This document shows, one piece after another, positions 1 to 6,680 of a stretch of DNA of 10,332 nucleotides. The DNA comes from Christiangramia sp. (lineage in GTDB: Bacteria; Bacteroidota; Bacteroidia; Flavobacteriales; Flavobacteriaceae), in NCBI GenBank assembly GCA_024635735.1, contig JAGXII010000219.1, positions 1 to 10,332 of the forward strand. The letters are read 5' to 3'. How positions within the stretch are numbered: position 1 is the first letter of the stretch; every line of letters starts with the position of its first letter. Both the position numbers and the translations under genes were made by a program. The notes beneath the pieces are model-generated. The model did not search any database. It was not told the DNA's origin and saw nothing but the letters and a program-made list of their open reading frames with translations.

Positions 1-506
1 CCGCTTACCTTTATAGAATCAGGCTTTAACCTTACCGGATCGTCCGCCGAATAACCCACCGCATAGTTTATCTCTATTTTTGGAATCACTTTGAGCAACT
101 TCTCTTTTTTATATTGAAATGGAATAGCTATCTCTTCCTGAATAATCCTGGAATTTTCAAAATCTATATGGAGTTGTTCCTCTATTTCCGAAAGGTGATT
201 TGCGAGTTTATAAACCAGTTTTTCATCCTGCTCTGTTGCTTTTGAAAGATCAACACTAAGTTTGGGGTTAAAGATCTTGTAATAATAAATATTAAAACCA
301 TTATCCTGTATCTGAAGGTCCAGATGGGTTGGTTTATCATCTGAAATACTTTTATCCAGAGGAGTATTGATATAATTTACCGGAATTTCTATAAGCTGGG
401 TATATGTCTTGGAAAACTGCACCAGCACCCATACCACCGCTGAAAAAACGAGGAAAAAACTAAAGGTTTTTACACTTGATCTTTTAAAAATCTTTTTTTT
501 AGCCAT
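1..506 (-). CDS. YbbR-like (CdaR-like) membrane-anchored protein, partial (C-terminus outside window)
   Basis: Reading leftward from ATG at 506, the frame stays open for 168 codons to the window edge, so only the N-terminal part is present. It starts with a basic stretch (MAKKKIFKRSS), then one transmembrane helix at about residues 14-31 rich in F, V and W. A beta-rich extracytoplasmic region follows, ending near 'RLKPDSIKVSG'. This plan, one N-terminal anchor then YbbR-type repeats, is what flavobacterial YbbR-like proteins look like. In Firmicutes the YbbR protein CdaR regulates the c-di-AMP cyclase CdaA; whether that role holds here cannot be seen. The start overlaps the end of the upstream glycosyltransferase by 8 bases (ATGGCTAA), which fixes the start and suggests translational coupling. 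The family call rests on recognition of the sequence, without a search. Confidence 0.75.
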   Translation of the reverse strand, partial: MAKKKIFKRSSVKTFSFFLVFSAVVWVLVQFSKTYTQLIEIPVNYINTPLDKSISDDKPTHLDLQIQDNGFNIYYYKIFNPKLSVDLSKATEQDEKLVYKLANHLSEIEEQLHIDFENSRIIQEEIAIPFQYKKEKLLKVIPKIEINYAVGYSADDPVRLKPDSIKVS

Positions 507-1512
507 TTATCTTTTTAAAAAACAACTCTGGAAATTCATCTTCCGGCTGCCTGTTCAAAATCCCGATTTTAATAGTTGAAAGCAGGAACCCATAACCATA
601 GCCCGAAAACTGAATCACAACTGCTCTTATTGTTAATAATCCAATATAAATACTTTTATTTTTTATTGAGGCATCTGCCGCAATTAAAAGAAAATAAAAA
701 AAATAGATGCTTATATAAAAAGTATTCCCTGTTGCCAGCATTACAGCGGCAAAGATCAGTCCAAGAATAAAAAGGCTCGGAAACCAGAAAGTGATCCTGG
801 CAGAACCACGGTGCCATTTGTTCAAAATTGGTCGCACCATTCCGAATTTTTTTACCTGAATATAGAACTTATTCCAGTCGATCCTTCTTTTATGAAAAAC
901 AATTGCATGAGGAATAAGACAAATTTTAAAACCGGCCTTTTTTAAACGAAGACTAAGATCGGGATCCTCTCCAGGATGAATTTGACCAAATCCTCCGCTT
1001 TCCTTAAATGCCCTGCGGCTCAGCCCCATATTAAAACTGCGCGGCTGGAATCCCTTCGCACTCCTCCTGTCTCCCCTAATGCCTCCGGTAGTAAAAAAAG
1101 AGGTCATACTATAATCTATAGCCTTTTGAATATCACTAAAAGACGGATGAGAAGCATCTGGACCGCCAAAACAATCACATGGGGTTTTCGACAAAAAACC
1201 ATGGACTTCCTCCAGGTAATTCTCAGGCAGGATCACATCAGAATCCAGGATAATGAAGTAACTGGCTTTTGCCTTTTTCATCCCGAAATTCCGGGAATCT
1301 CCGGGACCGGAATTTGGCTTAAAATAATAACTTATGTCAAGCTTTTCAGTATATCCCTTAACAACAGTTTCCGACTTAATACTGGAGCCATCTTCTACAA
1401 TTACGATCTCGAAATCTACATTTGAACGCAGGTGAAGCATACTTTCCAGCAACTCCCTGATTTCTTCTGGGCGATTGTAAACCGGAATTATAAAGGAATA
1501 TTCGGGACCCAT
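499..1512 (-). CDS. Family 2 glycosyltransferase with C-terminal membrane segments
   Basis: The 337-residue protein opens directly with a GT-A fold: 'YSFIIPVYNRP' at residues 5-15, 'IVEDGS' at 38-43, and the DxD-type metal/nucleotide-sugar motif 'LDSD' at 89-92. The acceptor-side 'GEDPDLSLRL' (181-190) matches the ED motif that carries the catalytic base in GT2 enzymes. After residue ~243 come two or three hydrophobic segments (about 244-261, 265-282, 287-315), so the enzyme probably sits on the cytoplasmic face of the inner membrane. Donor and acceptor cannot be told; lipid, cell-wall or exopolysaccharide glycosylation are all possible. The frame has a stop five codons before ATG 1512, so this start is well defined. 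It follows fabI by 98 bases that include a strong inverted repeat, and its stop overlaps the YbbR-like start. Confidence 0.88.
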   Translation of the reverse strand: MGPEYSFIIPVYNRPEEIRELLESMLHLRSNVDFEIVIVEDGSSIKSETVVKGYTEKLDISYYFKPNSGPGDSRNFGMKKAKASYFIILDSDVILPENYLEEVHGFLSKTPCDCFGGPDASHPSFSDIQKAIDYSMTSFFTTGGIRGDRRSAKGFQPRSFNMGLSRRAFKESGGFGQIHPGEDPDLSLRLKKAGFKICLIPHAIVFHKRRIDWNKFYIQVKKFGMVRPILNKWHRGSARITFWFPSLFILGLIFAAVMLATGNTFYISIYFFYFLLIAADASIKNKSIYIGLLTIRAVVIQFSGYGYGFLLSTIKIGILNRQPEDEFPELFFKKING

Positions 1513-1532
1513 GCAGTATATACTTTAAAAGG

Positions 1533-1606
1533 AAATAAGCTGAAATCTCTCTCCAAAAACAGCTAAGATTTTTAGCCATGGATCACTAAGAGATTTCAGC
1601 TTATTT
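1533..1606 (-). terminator. 18-bp perfect inverted repeat after fabI; candidate terminator or leader structure
   Basis: Arms at 1533-1550 and 1589-1606 are exact reverse complements over 18 bp (aaataagctgaaatctct and its complement), separated by 38 bases. The loop contains a smaller hairpin, GCTAA (1562-1566) against TTAGC (1572-1576), and the palindrome CCATGG. In minus-strand RNA the 3' arm ends in UUAUUU and runs into CCUUUU, a plausible though interrupted U tract. It lies 6 bases after the fabI stop and 20 bases before the glycosyltransferase start. It could therefore end fabI transcription, act as an attenuator, or protect the fabI mRNA 3' end. The stem is AT-rich and the loop is long for a standard intrinsic terminator. 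Confidence 0.6.
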
Positions 1607-1612
1607 TAGAAT

Positions 1613-2434
1613 TTATTCTTCGTTTTTAACGAATGCTCCCATCACTTCCTGGCTACCTCCGGTATTAGAGAATCCGCCATCGGGATCAAGGTTTTGTAAA
1701 GTTACTTTTCTGGTAAGATCAGAAAATAGTGTGAGTGTATATTCAGCACATTCAAGCGCCGTAGCGTTTCCTAACGGAGACATTTTTTCAGCAAAAGCAA
1801 TAAAGCCATCAAAGCCTTTTACTCCCTGTCCGGCAGTAGTTGGCGTTGGTGATTGTGAAATAGTATTCACCCTAACTTTTTTATCTTTTCCGAAGAAATA
1901 ACCAAAGCTTCTGGCGATAGATTCCAAATATGCCTTATTATCTGCCATATCATTATAATCAGGGAATACGCGCTGCGCGGCCATATAACTCAGGGCAACA
2001 ATACTTCCCCACTCATTCATCGCGTCTTTTTTGTAAAGAACCTGCATGGTTTTATGAAAAGAAACTGCTGAAACATCCCAGCCTTTGGTGGTGTATTCAT
2101 AATTCATATCTGTATAATGATTCCCTTTTCGAACATTTACAGACATCCCGATGGAGTGAAGAACAAAATCTATCTTTCCGCCAAGGATTTCCATAGCCTT
2201 ATCTACGAGGTTTTCAAGGTCTTCAACTTTCGTAGCATCAGCCGGGATAATCTCAGATCCGGTTTTTTCAGCCAGGTCTTTGATGCTTCCCATTCTCATT
2301 GCAATAGGTGCGTTAGTAAGCACAAATGTTCCGCCTTCTTCGTGAACTTTTTCAGCGGTTTTCCATGCGATGGAATTTTCATCCAATGCTCCAAAAATAA
2401 TTCCTCTTTTCCCTTTTAACAGGTTATATGACAT
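1613..2434 (-). CDS. fabI: Enoyl-[acyl-carrier-protein] reductase (NADH), FabI
   Basis: This SDR-fold enzyme catalyses the last step of each fatty-acid elongation cycle, reducing trans-2-enoyl-ACP with NAD(P)H in the cytoplasm. The 273-residue length is slightly longer than E. coli FabI. The N-terminal nucleotide-binding segment (KGKRGIIFGALDENSIAW, 7-24) has the modified glycine pattern of FabI. 'HSIGMS' lies at 93-98. The catalytic Y-x6-K is Y160 to K167 (YNDMADNK), with the second active-site tyrosine Y150 in 'LSYMAAQR', matching Y146/Y156/K163 of the E. coli enzyme. The C-terminal 'DPDGGFSNTGG' is also typical. No catalytic residue is missing. ATG 2434 follows an A-rich leader without a Shine-Dalgarno sequence. 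It is the first gene after the repeat-rich gap, so it probably has its own promoter. Confidence 0.96.
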   Translation of the reverse strand: MSYNLLKGKRGIIFGALDENSIAWKTAEKVHEEGGTFVLTNAPIAMRMGSIKDLAEKTGSEIIPADATKVEDLENLVDKAMEILGGKIDFVLHSIGMSVNVRKGNHYTDMNYEYTTKGWDVSAVSFHKTMQVLYKKDAMNEWGSIVALSYMAAQRVFPDYNDMADNKAYLESIARSFGYFFGKDKKVRVNTISQSPTPTTAGQGVKGFDGFIAFAEKMSPLGNATALECAEYTLTLFSDLTRKVTLQNLDPDGGFSNTGGSQEVMGAFVKNEE

Positions 2435-2463
2435 GTAATTTTTATTTTGTGGTTGTTAGTGTG

Positions 2464-2471
2464 TAAAGATA
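2464..2471 (-). promoter_or_regulatory. Candidate -7 element of the fabI promoter
   Basis: On the minus strand this reads TATCTTTA, one base off the Bacteroidota -7 consensus TAnnTTTG, ending 29 bases before the fabI ATG. No TTG-type -33 element is seen at the expected 17-23 base distance, so the call is weak. fabI needs a start site somewhere in this gap if recN transcription ends upstream. Confidence 0.35.
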
Positions 2472-2490
2472 GCAAAGTTGTAGGAATATG

Positions 2491-2511
2491 TTATAGGCTA
2501 TCAGTTATCAG
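2491..2511. repeat. Short degenerate 7-bp tandem array (3 units)
   Basis: On the plus strand: TTATAGG, CTATCAG, TTATCAG, each with TAT at positions 2-4 and G at position 7. It lies just upstream of the fabI promoter candidate. Three units are few and the base composition is AT-rich, so chance is possible. It is listed because two more 7-bp arrays occur in the same gap. Confidence 0.4.
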
Positions 2512-2569
2512 AATTTAAAAAATGGAACTGAGCTAAAAAAACTTTCAGAATAATTTTTAATAATTCACG

Positions 2570-2664
2570 GTCATTACGACCGGAGTGAAACGAAGCGAAG
2601 CAATCTCGAACTGGAATTACGATTAATTGAGACTGCTGCAGTCGCTATGCTCCTTCGCAGTGAC
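2570..2664. repeat. REPIN-like inverted-repeat element, copy 1 (about 95 bp)
   Basis: The left arm (2570-2607) starts GTCATTACGACCGGAGTG and ends GAAGCAATCTC. The right arm (2629-2664) starts GAGACTGC and ends CGCAGTGAC, so the ends are in inverted orientation (GTCAyTrCGA ... GCArTCTC). The left arm matches the left arm of copy 2 at 32 of 38 positions. The spacer is a short AT-rich stretch. The element carries no coding capacity and is more GC-rich than its surroundings. It resembles the small palindromic dispersed repeats often met in Bacteroidota intergenic DNA; that comparison is from memory. Confidence 0.75.
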
Positions 2665-2696
2665 CCAGAGATTGATTGTTTAAGTTTTCAATTAAC

Positions 2697-2717
2697 CTTC
2701 TTACTTCCAACTTCCTT
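2697..2717. repeat. Short degenerate 7-bp tandem array (3 units) between the REPIN-like copies
   Basis: On the plus strand: CTTCTTA, CTTCCAA, CTTCCTT, three consecutive heptamers sharing CTTC at positions 1-4. Weaker 7-base periodicity may extend leftward to about 2684. The array abuts the left end of the second REPIN-like copy at 2719. Confidence 0.5.
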
Positions 2718-2718
2718 A

Positions 2719-2819
2719 TGTCATTGCGAGCGGAGTACAAAGGAGCGAAGCAATCTCACTATAAGAAATACAATTATATGGAGACTGCCACGCTGCACTG
2801 CGTTTCGCTCGCAGTGACA
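2719..2819. repeat. REPIN-like inverted-repeat element, copy 2 (101 bp)
   Basis: Arms of 39 bases each (2719-2757 and 2781-2819) are imperfect inverted repeats with 28 of 39 positions matching and no gaps, around a 23-base AT-rich spacer. Ends are TGTCATTGCGAGCG and CGCTCGCAGTGACA. The right arm also folds on itself: CACTGCG (2796-2802) pairs with CGCAGTG (2810-2816) around TTTCGCT. The left arm has ATTGC against GCAAT. Arms that are themselves hairpins, placed head to head, are the design of REP doublets (REPINs/BIMEs). Lying 48 bases past the recN stop, it could also shape the 3' end of the bamD-recN transcript. Confidence 0.8.
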
Positions 2820-2825
2820 CTTTAT

Positions 2826-2867
2826 TCATTACTCAATTCTCAATACTAAAATCTAAAGTCTAGAGTC
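2826..2867. repeat. Degenerate 7-bp tandem array (6 units) abutting the recN stop
   Basis: On the plus strand: TCATTAC, TCAATTC, TCAATAC, TAAAATC, TAAAGTC, TAGAGTC. All six begin with T and end with C, and five of six have A at position 3. The period of seven is kept while the sequence drifts from TCAnTnC to TAnAnTC. The array runs from 6 bases past REPIN-like copy 2 to the last base of the recN stop codon. Confidence 0.65.
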
Positions 2868-4519
2868 TAATTCAGCAATGCTCTGGCATGAGCTCTGGCA
2901 GATTCGCTTCTGGTGTTTCCTCCCAGCATTAATGCGAGCTCTTCAATACGGTCATTTTCTTCCAGCCGTACAATTTTGGTTTGGGTTGCGATCTCATTGT
3001 CTTCCTTGAATATCTTGAAATGAGTAGCTCCTTTTCCGGCGATCTGGGGTAAATGTGTAATGGCAATCACCTGCATATTACTACCCATTTTCTGAAGGAT
3101 CTCTCCCATTTTTTGTGCGATCTCCCCCGAAACTCCGGTATCGATTTCATCAAAAATAATGGTTGGCAATTTACTTTGTGCCGCCAGAATACTTTTTACG
3201 GCAAGCATGATCCTGGACAATTCACCTCCCGAAGCTGCTTTTTTCATTTCTTTAAAGCTGCCGCCTTTGTTAGCTGCCAGATACCATTCAAGCTGGTCAC
3301 GCCCATTACTAAGAAAATCATCACCCTGCTCCAGCTCTATATTGAGTCTTGCATTAGGCATCCCCAAATCCCTAAGAATCTGCTCAGTTTGTTCAATAAA
3401 AGCCGGGATGATCTTTTCACGGTTCTGATGAAGTTTATCCGCGATATTTATAAGCTTTGTTTTCTGACTTTTAATCGCTTTCTCTACTTCTGAAAGCGCT
3501 GCTTCAGCATTTTCAGTAACCGATACTTTTTCTTTAAGTTCGTTTATAATGCGTAAAAGCTCTTCAATATTTTCTGCATTATGCTTTTTCTGAAGATTAT
3601 AAATCTGTTTAAGTTTCTGGTTTACCATTTCCAGTTCTTCCGGATTCGCTTCAATTCTTTCCAATGCAGCGGTCATCTCGGCTTCAAGATCATCCAGCTC
3701 AATAATCACACTTTGGATACGTTCATAAAAGCCGTCATAAGTTGAAGAGAACTGTGCTATTTTAGAAAGGTTGGAGCGTACAGATTTTAAGCTTTCCAGA
3801 CTTCCAATCTCCTCCTGCTGTAAAAAATTAAGGGCTGAACTTAAATTTTCGGTAAGGTCTTCTACATTGTTCAATTCCTCATACCGCTCTTCAAGTTGTT
3901 CCAGCATTCCTTCCTGAAGGTTCGCTTCTTCCAGTTCACCTAGCAGGAAAAGATTATAATCATATTCTTTTGCCGCCTGAGATTGCTCTGCTTTAAGTTC
4001 CTCGAAACGGTTCAGTAAAAGTTTATAGTCTTTCAACTCATTCTTATATTCAATAATCACAGATTCATTTTTGGCAATGGTATCGATCACACTGAATTGG
4101 TAACTTGAATTTCCAAGGCTTAAGGTTTCATGCTGACTATGAATATCTATTAGAAATGTTCCAAGCTTTTGTAATACCGAAATTTTTACCGGAGTATCAT
4201 TGATAAACGCGCGTGATTTTCCGGAAGGGAGAATTTCTCTTCTAATAATACTATTGGCCTCATAGTCCAGATCTTCTTTTTTGAAGAACTTTTCCAGTTT
4301 ATAAGTGGAGATAGTAAATGTGCCTTCGATCACACATTTCTTTTCAGAATTCCTGATGGAACTAAAGTCTGCCCTGTCACCCAGCAACAGTCCCAAGGCA
4401 CCAAGCATAATAGATTTTCCTGCGCCAGTCTCACCAGTAATTATGGTAAAACCAGGTTGAAGATGAATGTTTATATCTTCAATCAGGGCGTAATTCTTAA
4501 TAGAAAGAGATGTTAGCAA
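2867..4519 (-). CDS. recN: DNA repair protein RecN
   Basis: RecN is an SMC-like ATPase that acts on DNA double-strand breaks ahead of RecA-dependent recombination. The 550 residues match the family length. Walker A is GETGAGKS (29-36), a Q-loop region lies at 'IDIHSQHE' (124-131), then a long coiled-coil arm spans roughly 150-370. The ABC signature is SGGELSR (430-436), Walker B is TIIFDEID (453-460), and the H-loop is ITHLPQ (487-492). The start is TTG at 4519: the N-terminus MLTSLSIKNYALIED is exactly what RecN proteins begin with, the frame above it holds no ATG or GTG, and it reaches a TGA about 45 bases upstream. It is last in the bamD-rpoZ-coaBC-porD run, 58 bases after porD, with a possible promoter of its own in that gap. 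Confidence 0.97.
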   Translation of the reverse strand: MLTSLSIKNYALIEDINIHLQPGFTIITGETGAGKSIMLGALGLLLGDRADFSSIRNSEKKCVIEGTFTISTYKLEKFFKKEDLDYEANSIIRREILPSGKSRAFINDTPVKISVLQKLGTFLIDIHSQHETLSLGNSSYQFSVIDTIAKNESVIIEYKNELKDYKLLLNRFEELKAEQSQAAKEYDYNLFLLGELEEANLQEGMLEQLEERYEELNNVEDLTENLSSALNFLQQEEIGSLESLKSVRSNLSKIAQFSSTYDGFYERIQSVIIELDDLEAEMTAALERIEANPEELEMVNQKLKQIYNLQKKHNAENIEELLRIINELKEKVSVTENAEAALSEVEKAIKSQKTKLINIADKLHQNREKIIPAFIEQTEQILRDLGMPNARLNIELEQGDDFLSNGRDQLEWYLAANKGGSFKEMKKAASGGELSRIMLAVKSILAAQSKLPTIIFDEIDTGVSGEIAQKMGEILQKMGSNMQVIAITHLPQIAGKGATHFKIFKEDNEIATQTKIVRLEENDRIEELALMLGGNTRSESARAHARALLN

Positions 4520-4537
4520 ATCGCTTAAAATTTGTGC

Positions 4538-4568
4538 TAAATATACGTGAGAAATAAATTGAAATCAA
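4538..4568 (-). promoter_or_regulatory. Candidate internal promoter for recN
   Basis: Minus strand: TTG (4566-4568), 20-base spacer, TATATTTA (4538-4545). This fits TTG-N(17-23)-TAnnTTTG except for the final base. A start about 7 bases downstream would leave a leader of only about 11 bases before the TTG start codon. The 58-base gap is the widest inside this otherwise closely packed run, which makes independent recN expression plausible. Confidence 0.45.
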
Positions 4569-4577
4569 CCAAAAAGC

Positions 4578-5465
4578 TTATTGAATCGCCCTCCAGTTTT
4601 TTGAATAACGTGGTGCAATATAATTAAGGGTTTCCACAAGATCTGCACTTTGGAATGCCGGGCCGCCTGTATAGATCTTAGTGATCTCTTCAGCTTTGGC
4701 ATCAAAGAAAATACGCAATAGAAGTGAATTATTTCTCCTGCGATTCATCACCTCCAGCTTATCCAAAGCTGCGGCAATTGCCTGTTTACCCGCAATGATA
4801 TCTTCGTGCATAACATCGAGTCCCAGGCGGTGATAATCATACATGGCTTCTCGATATTCTGCATAGGTGTTGGCCAGTAAATCTGCATTCAAACGAAAGC
4901 GCGAGCGTTGCCCATCGGAAGCTCTCCACCCCTGTGAGTTACCCTGCTGGGCGGTGGTTACAATCCTGTTAGCCTCTTCAAAATAAGGCGTTCCACCCTG
5001 CAGCTCAAAGGTATCGGCATCTAAACCTAAAATGGTATATACGTAATAAGATATAACAGAAATAAGATTGGAGTTATATGAGTTTGCACTGTAGTTAAGA
5101 GGTTGATATTCCCTGTAATTAAAGCTTAACTGTTCATCGTTAAAATTAAATACAGGAGTGATCATAGATGTTCCGTAAACCGGTCTTGAAGATTGTATCT
5201 GAATACTTCCATTAAAGCTTTCACCCTCAAAGCTGGTGATAGTAATGAACATACTGCAGTTAATACGCTCCTGGGACTGAAATTTACGCTCAGTCCAGTT
5301 GGTTTTATTTACAAATTCAGTCAGAGACCTTTGCAGGGTTTTAAATACCGAAAGATTTGCCTGTCCAGTCTGCTCGGCATTCACTATCACCTCACAATTG
5401 AGCTGCTGTGCAGTCGCAAATTGCATTGTGAAAAAACAGAATATGACTATTAAAATGTTACGCAT
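4578..5465 (-). CDS. porD: DUF4835 family protein, probable type IX secretion protein PorD
   Basis: A 295-residue exported protein. Residues 1-19 form a signal peptide (MRNILIVIFCFFTMQFATA) with an AxA-type cleavage site before QQ. The mature part has no membrane segment and no lipobox, so it is likely periplasmic or attached to the outer membrane. Family features seen are the N-terminal 'LNCEVIVNAEQ', the central 'FNFNDEQLSFNYREYQPLNY' block (about 105-124), and a C-terminal region with 'LLLRIFFDAKAEE'. I recognise this as DUF4835, which recent database naming calls PorD of the type IX secretion (gliding/Por) system; the precise role is not evident from sequence. Its ATG overlaps the coaBC stop by 8 bases (ATGCGTAA), supporting both the start and an operon with coaBC. 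Confidence 0.82.
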   Translation of the reverse strand: MRNILIVIFCFFTMQFATAQQLNCEVIVNAEQTGQANLSVFKTLQRSLTEFVNKTNWTERKFQSQERINCSMFITITSFEGESFNGSIQIQSSRPVYGTSMITPVFNFNDEQLSFNYREYQPLNYSANSYNSNLISVISYYVYTILGLDADTFELQGGTPYFEEANRIVTTAQQGNSQGWRASDGQRSRFRLNADLLANTYAEYREAMYDYHRLGLDVMHEDIIAGKQAIAAALDKLEVMNRRRNNSLLLRIFFDAKAEEITKIYTGGPAFQSADLVETLNYIAPRYSKNWRAIQ

Positions 5466-6669
5466 TAAGCAAATCTATAATTTCTTTGAGAATATCTTTT
5501 GCCACTTCTTCCTTGGTCTTAAGGTCAAAATCTTTCTGGCTGTCAGGATATATAATGCTCACCTTGTTGGTATCGCTCTTAAATCCTGCTCCTTTATCTC
5601 TAAGTGAATTTAATACAATAAAATCAAGATTCTTTCTTTTGAGCTTATTTCTTGCGTTTTCAACTTCGTTATTAGTCTCCAGTGCGAAACCAATAAGAAT
5701 TTGATCTTTCTTTTCAGCTCCAAGGCTCGCAAGAATATCCTCGGTCTTCGTTAGCTCTATATTCAGAGTTTGATCAGATTTTTTGATCTTCTCTCCGGCC
5801 ACAGTCTTTGGCTTATAATCTGCAACTGCAGCGGCCGCGATGCACACGTCAGCAGCTTTGAAATTGGAATGAACAGCCTCATACATTTCATGAGTACTGG
5901 TCACCCTGACAAGGATAATATTAGGATTCTCAGTGCTTAAATGTGTAGGCCCCGAAATAAGATGAACCCGAGCACCTAATCGAGCAGCTGCTTCGGCAAG
6001 CTCATATCCCATCTTTCCGCTGGAATGATTTCCAATAAAACGCACGGGATCTATTGCTTCGTATGTTGGGCCGGCCGTAATAAGAAAGTTTTTTCCTTTA
6101 AGCGGTAAATTCTTTGAGAAGTAATCTTCAATAAATTCTATGATTTCCTCAGGTTCTGCCATTCTTCCTTCTCCATATAGTCCGCTGGCAAGCTCACCAC
6201 TTCCGGGAGGAATTACAATATTCCCAAAGCCTGCCAGAGTATGCAAACTGTTTTTAGTAGAAGGATGCCTGTACATATCGAGATCCATTGCCGGAGCGAA
6301 AAAAACGGGGCATTTTGCAGAAAGGTAGGTAGCGAGTAAAAAGTTATCACTGTTCCCTGCAGCCATTTTTGAAAGTGTATTGGCAGTAGCAGGGGCTATA
6401 AGCAAGAAATCGGCCCATAGGCCGAGTTCAACATGATTGTTCCATTTAGCATTTTCGTCTTCTTCATCGGTAAATGATGAAAAGACCTCATTCTTAGATA
6501 AGGTAGAAAGAGTAAGCGGAGTAATAAATTCTTTGGCGGCCGGGGTCATTACAACCTTAACATCGGCTCCAGCTTTTATGAATAAACGTACTAAATATGC
6601 AGTTTTATACGCGGCAATACCACCGGTAATACCTAATAATACTTTTTTGCCCTTAAGTACAGACATCAT
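5458..6669 (-). CDS. coaBC: Bifunctional phosphopantothenoylcysteine decarboxylase / phosphopantothenate-cysteine ligase CoaBC
   Basis: It makes 4'-phosphopantetheine for coenzyme A in two steps: ligation of 4'-phosphopantothenate with cysteine (CoaB, C-terminal half), then flavin-dependent decarboxylation (CoaC, N-terminal half). The 403-residue fusion is normal size. CoaC spans about 1-190: FMN-binding 'GITGGIAAYK' (13-22), active-site His79 in 'NNHVEL', 'APAMDLDMY' (125-133), and flap 'GELASGLYGEGRM' (158-170). CoaB starts at 'LITAGPTYEAIDPVR' (196-210) and has 'FIGNHSSGKMG' (211-221) and 'KIKK' (294-297). The flap Cys and motif Asn of the E. coli CoaC domain appear here as Ser and Asp (see findings). 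Two ATGs stand in tandem at 6669 and 6666. The gene lies 11 bases after rpoZ and overlaps porD by 8. Confidence 0.95.
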   Translation of the reverse strand: MMSVLKGKKVLLGITGGIAAYKTAYLVRLFIKAGADVKVVMTPAAKEFITPLTLSTLSKNEVFSSFTDEEDENAKWNNHVELGLWADFLLIAPATANTLSKMAAGNSDNFLLATYLSAKCPVFFAPAMDLDMYRHPSTKNSLHTLAGFGNIVIPPGSGELASGLYGEGRMAEPEEIIEFIEDYFSKNLPLKGKNFLITAGPTYEAIDPVRFIGNHSSGKMGYELAEAAARLGARVHLISGPTHLSTENPNIILVRVTSTHEMYEAVHSNFKAADVCIAAAAVADYKPKTVAGEKIKKSDQTLNIELTKTEDILASLGAEKKDQILIGFALETNNEVENARNKLKRKNLDFIVLNSLRDKGAGFKSDTNKVSIIYPDSQKDFDLKTKEEVAKDILKEIIDLLNA

Positions 6670-6680
6670 ATAGCCCGATT

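Noticed and set aside
976..1425. Open frame of 149 codons on the plus strand inside the glycosyltransferase gene
   Set aside because: It is antisense to a gene with intact family motifs. Its own translation shows no recognisable domain, so it is a shadow frame.
1376..1579. Short minus-strand frame starting in the loop of the inverted repeat (MAKNLSC...), a possible leader peptide
   Set aside because: It overlaps the glycosyltransferase start in another frame for most of its length and shows no run of regulatory codons.
2435..2866. A small RNA gene, tRNA or CRISPR array in the long gap
   Set aside because: No cloverleaf or CCA-type end is seen. The repeats are inverted pairs and 7-bp arrays, not regularly spaced direct repeats with unique spacers.
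3053..3493. Plus-strand frame of 146 codons antisense to recN
   Set aside because: recN is intact with all ATPase motifs, and the antisense product has no domain-like pattern.
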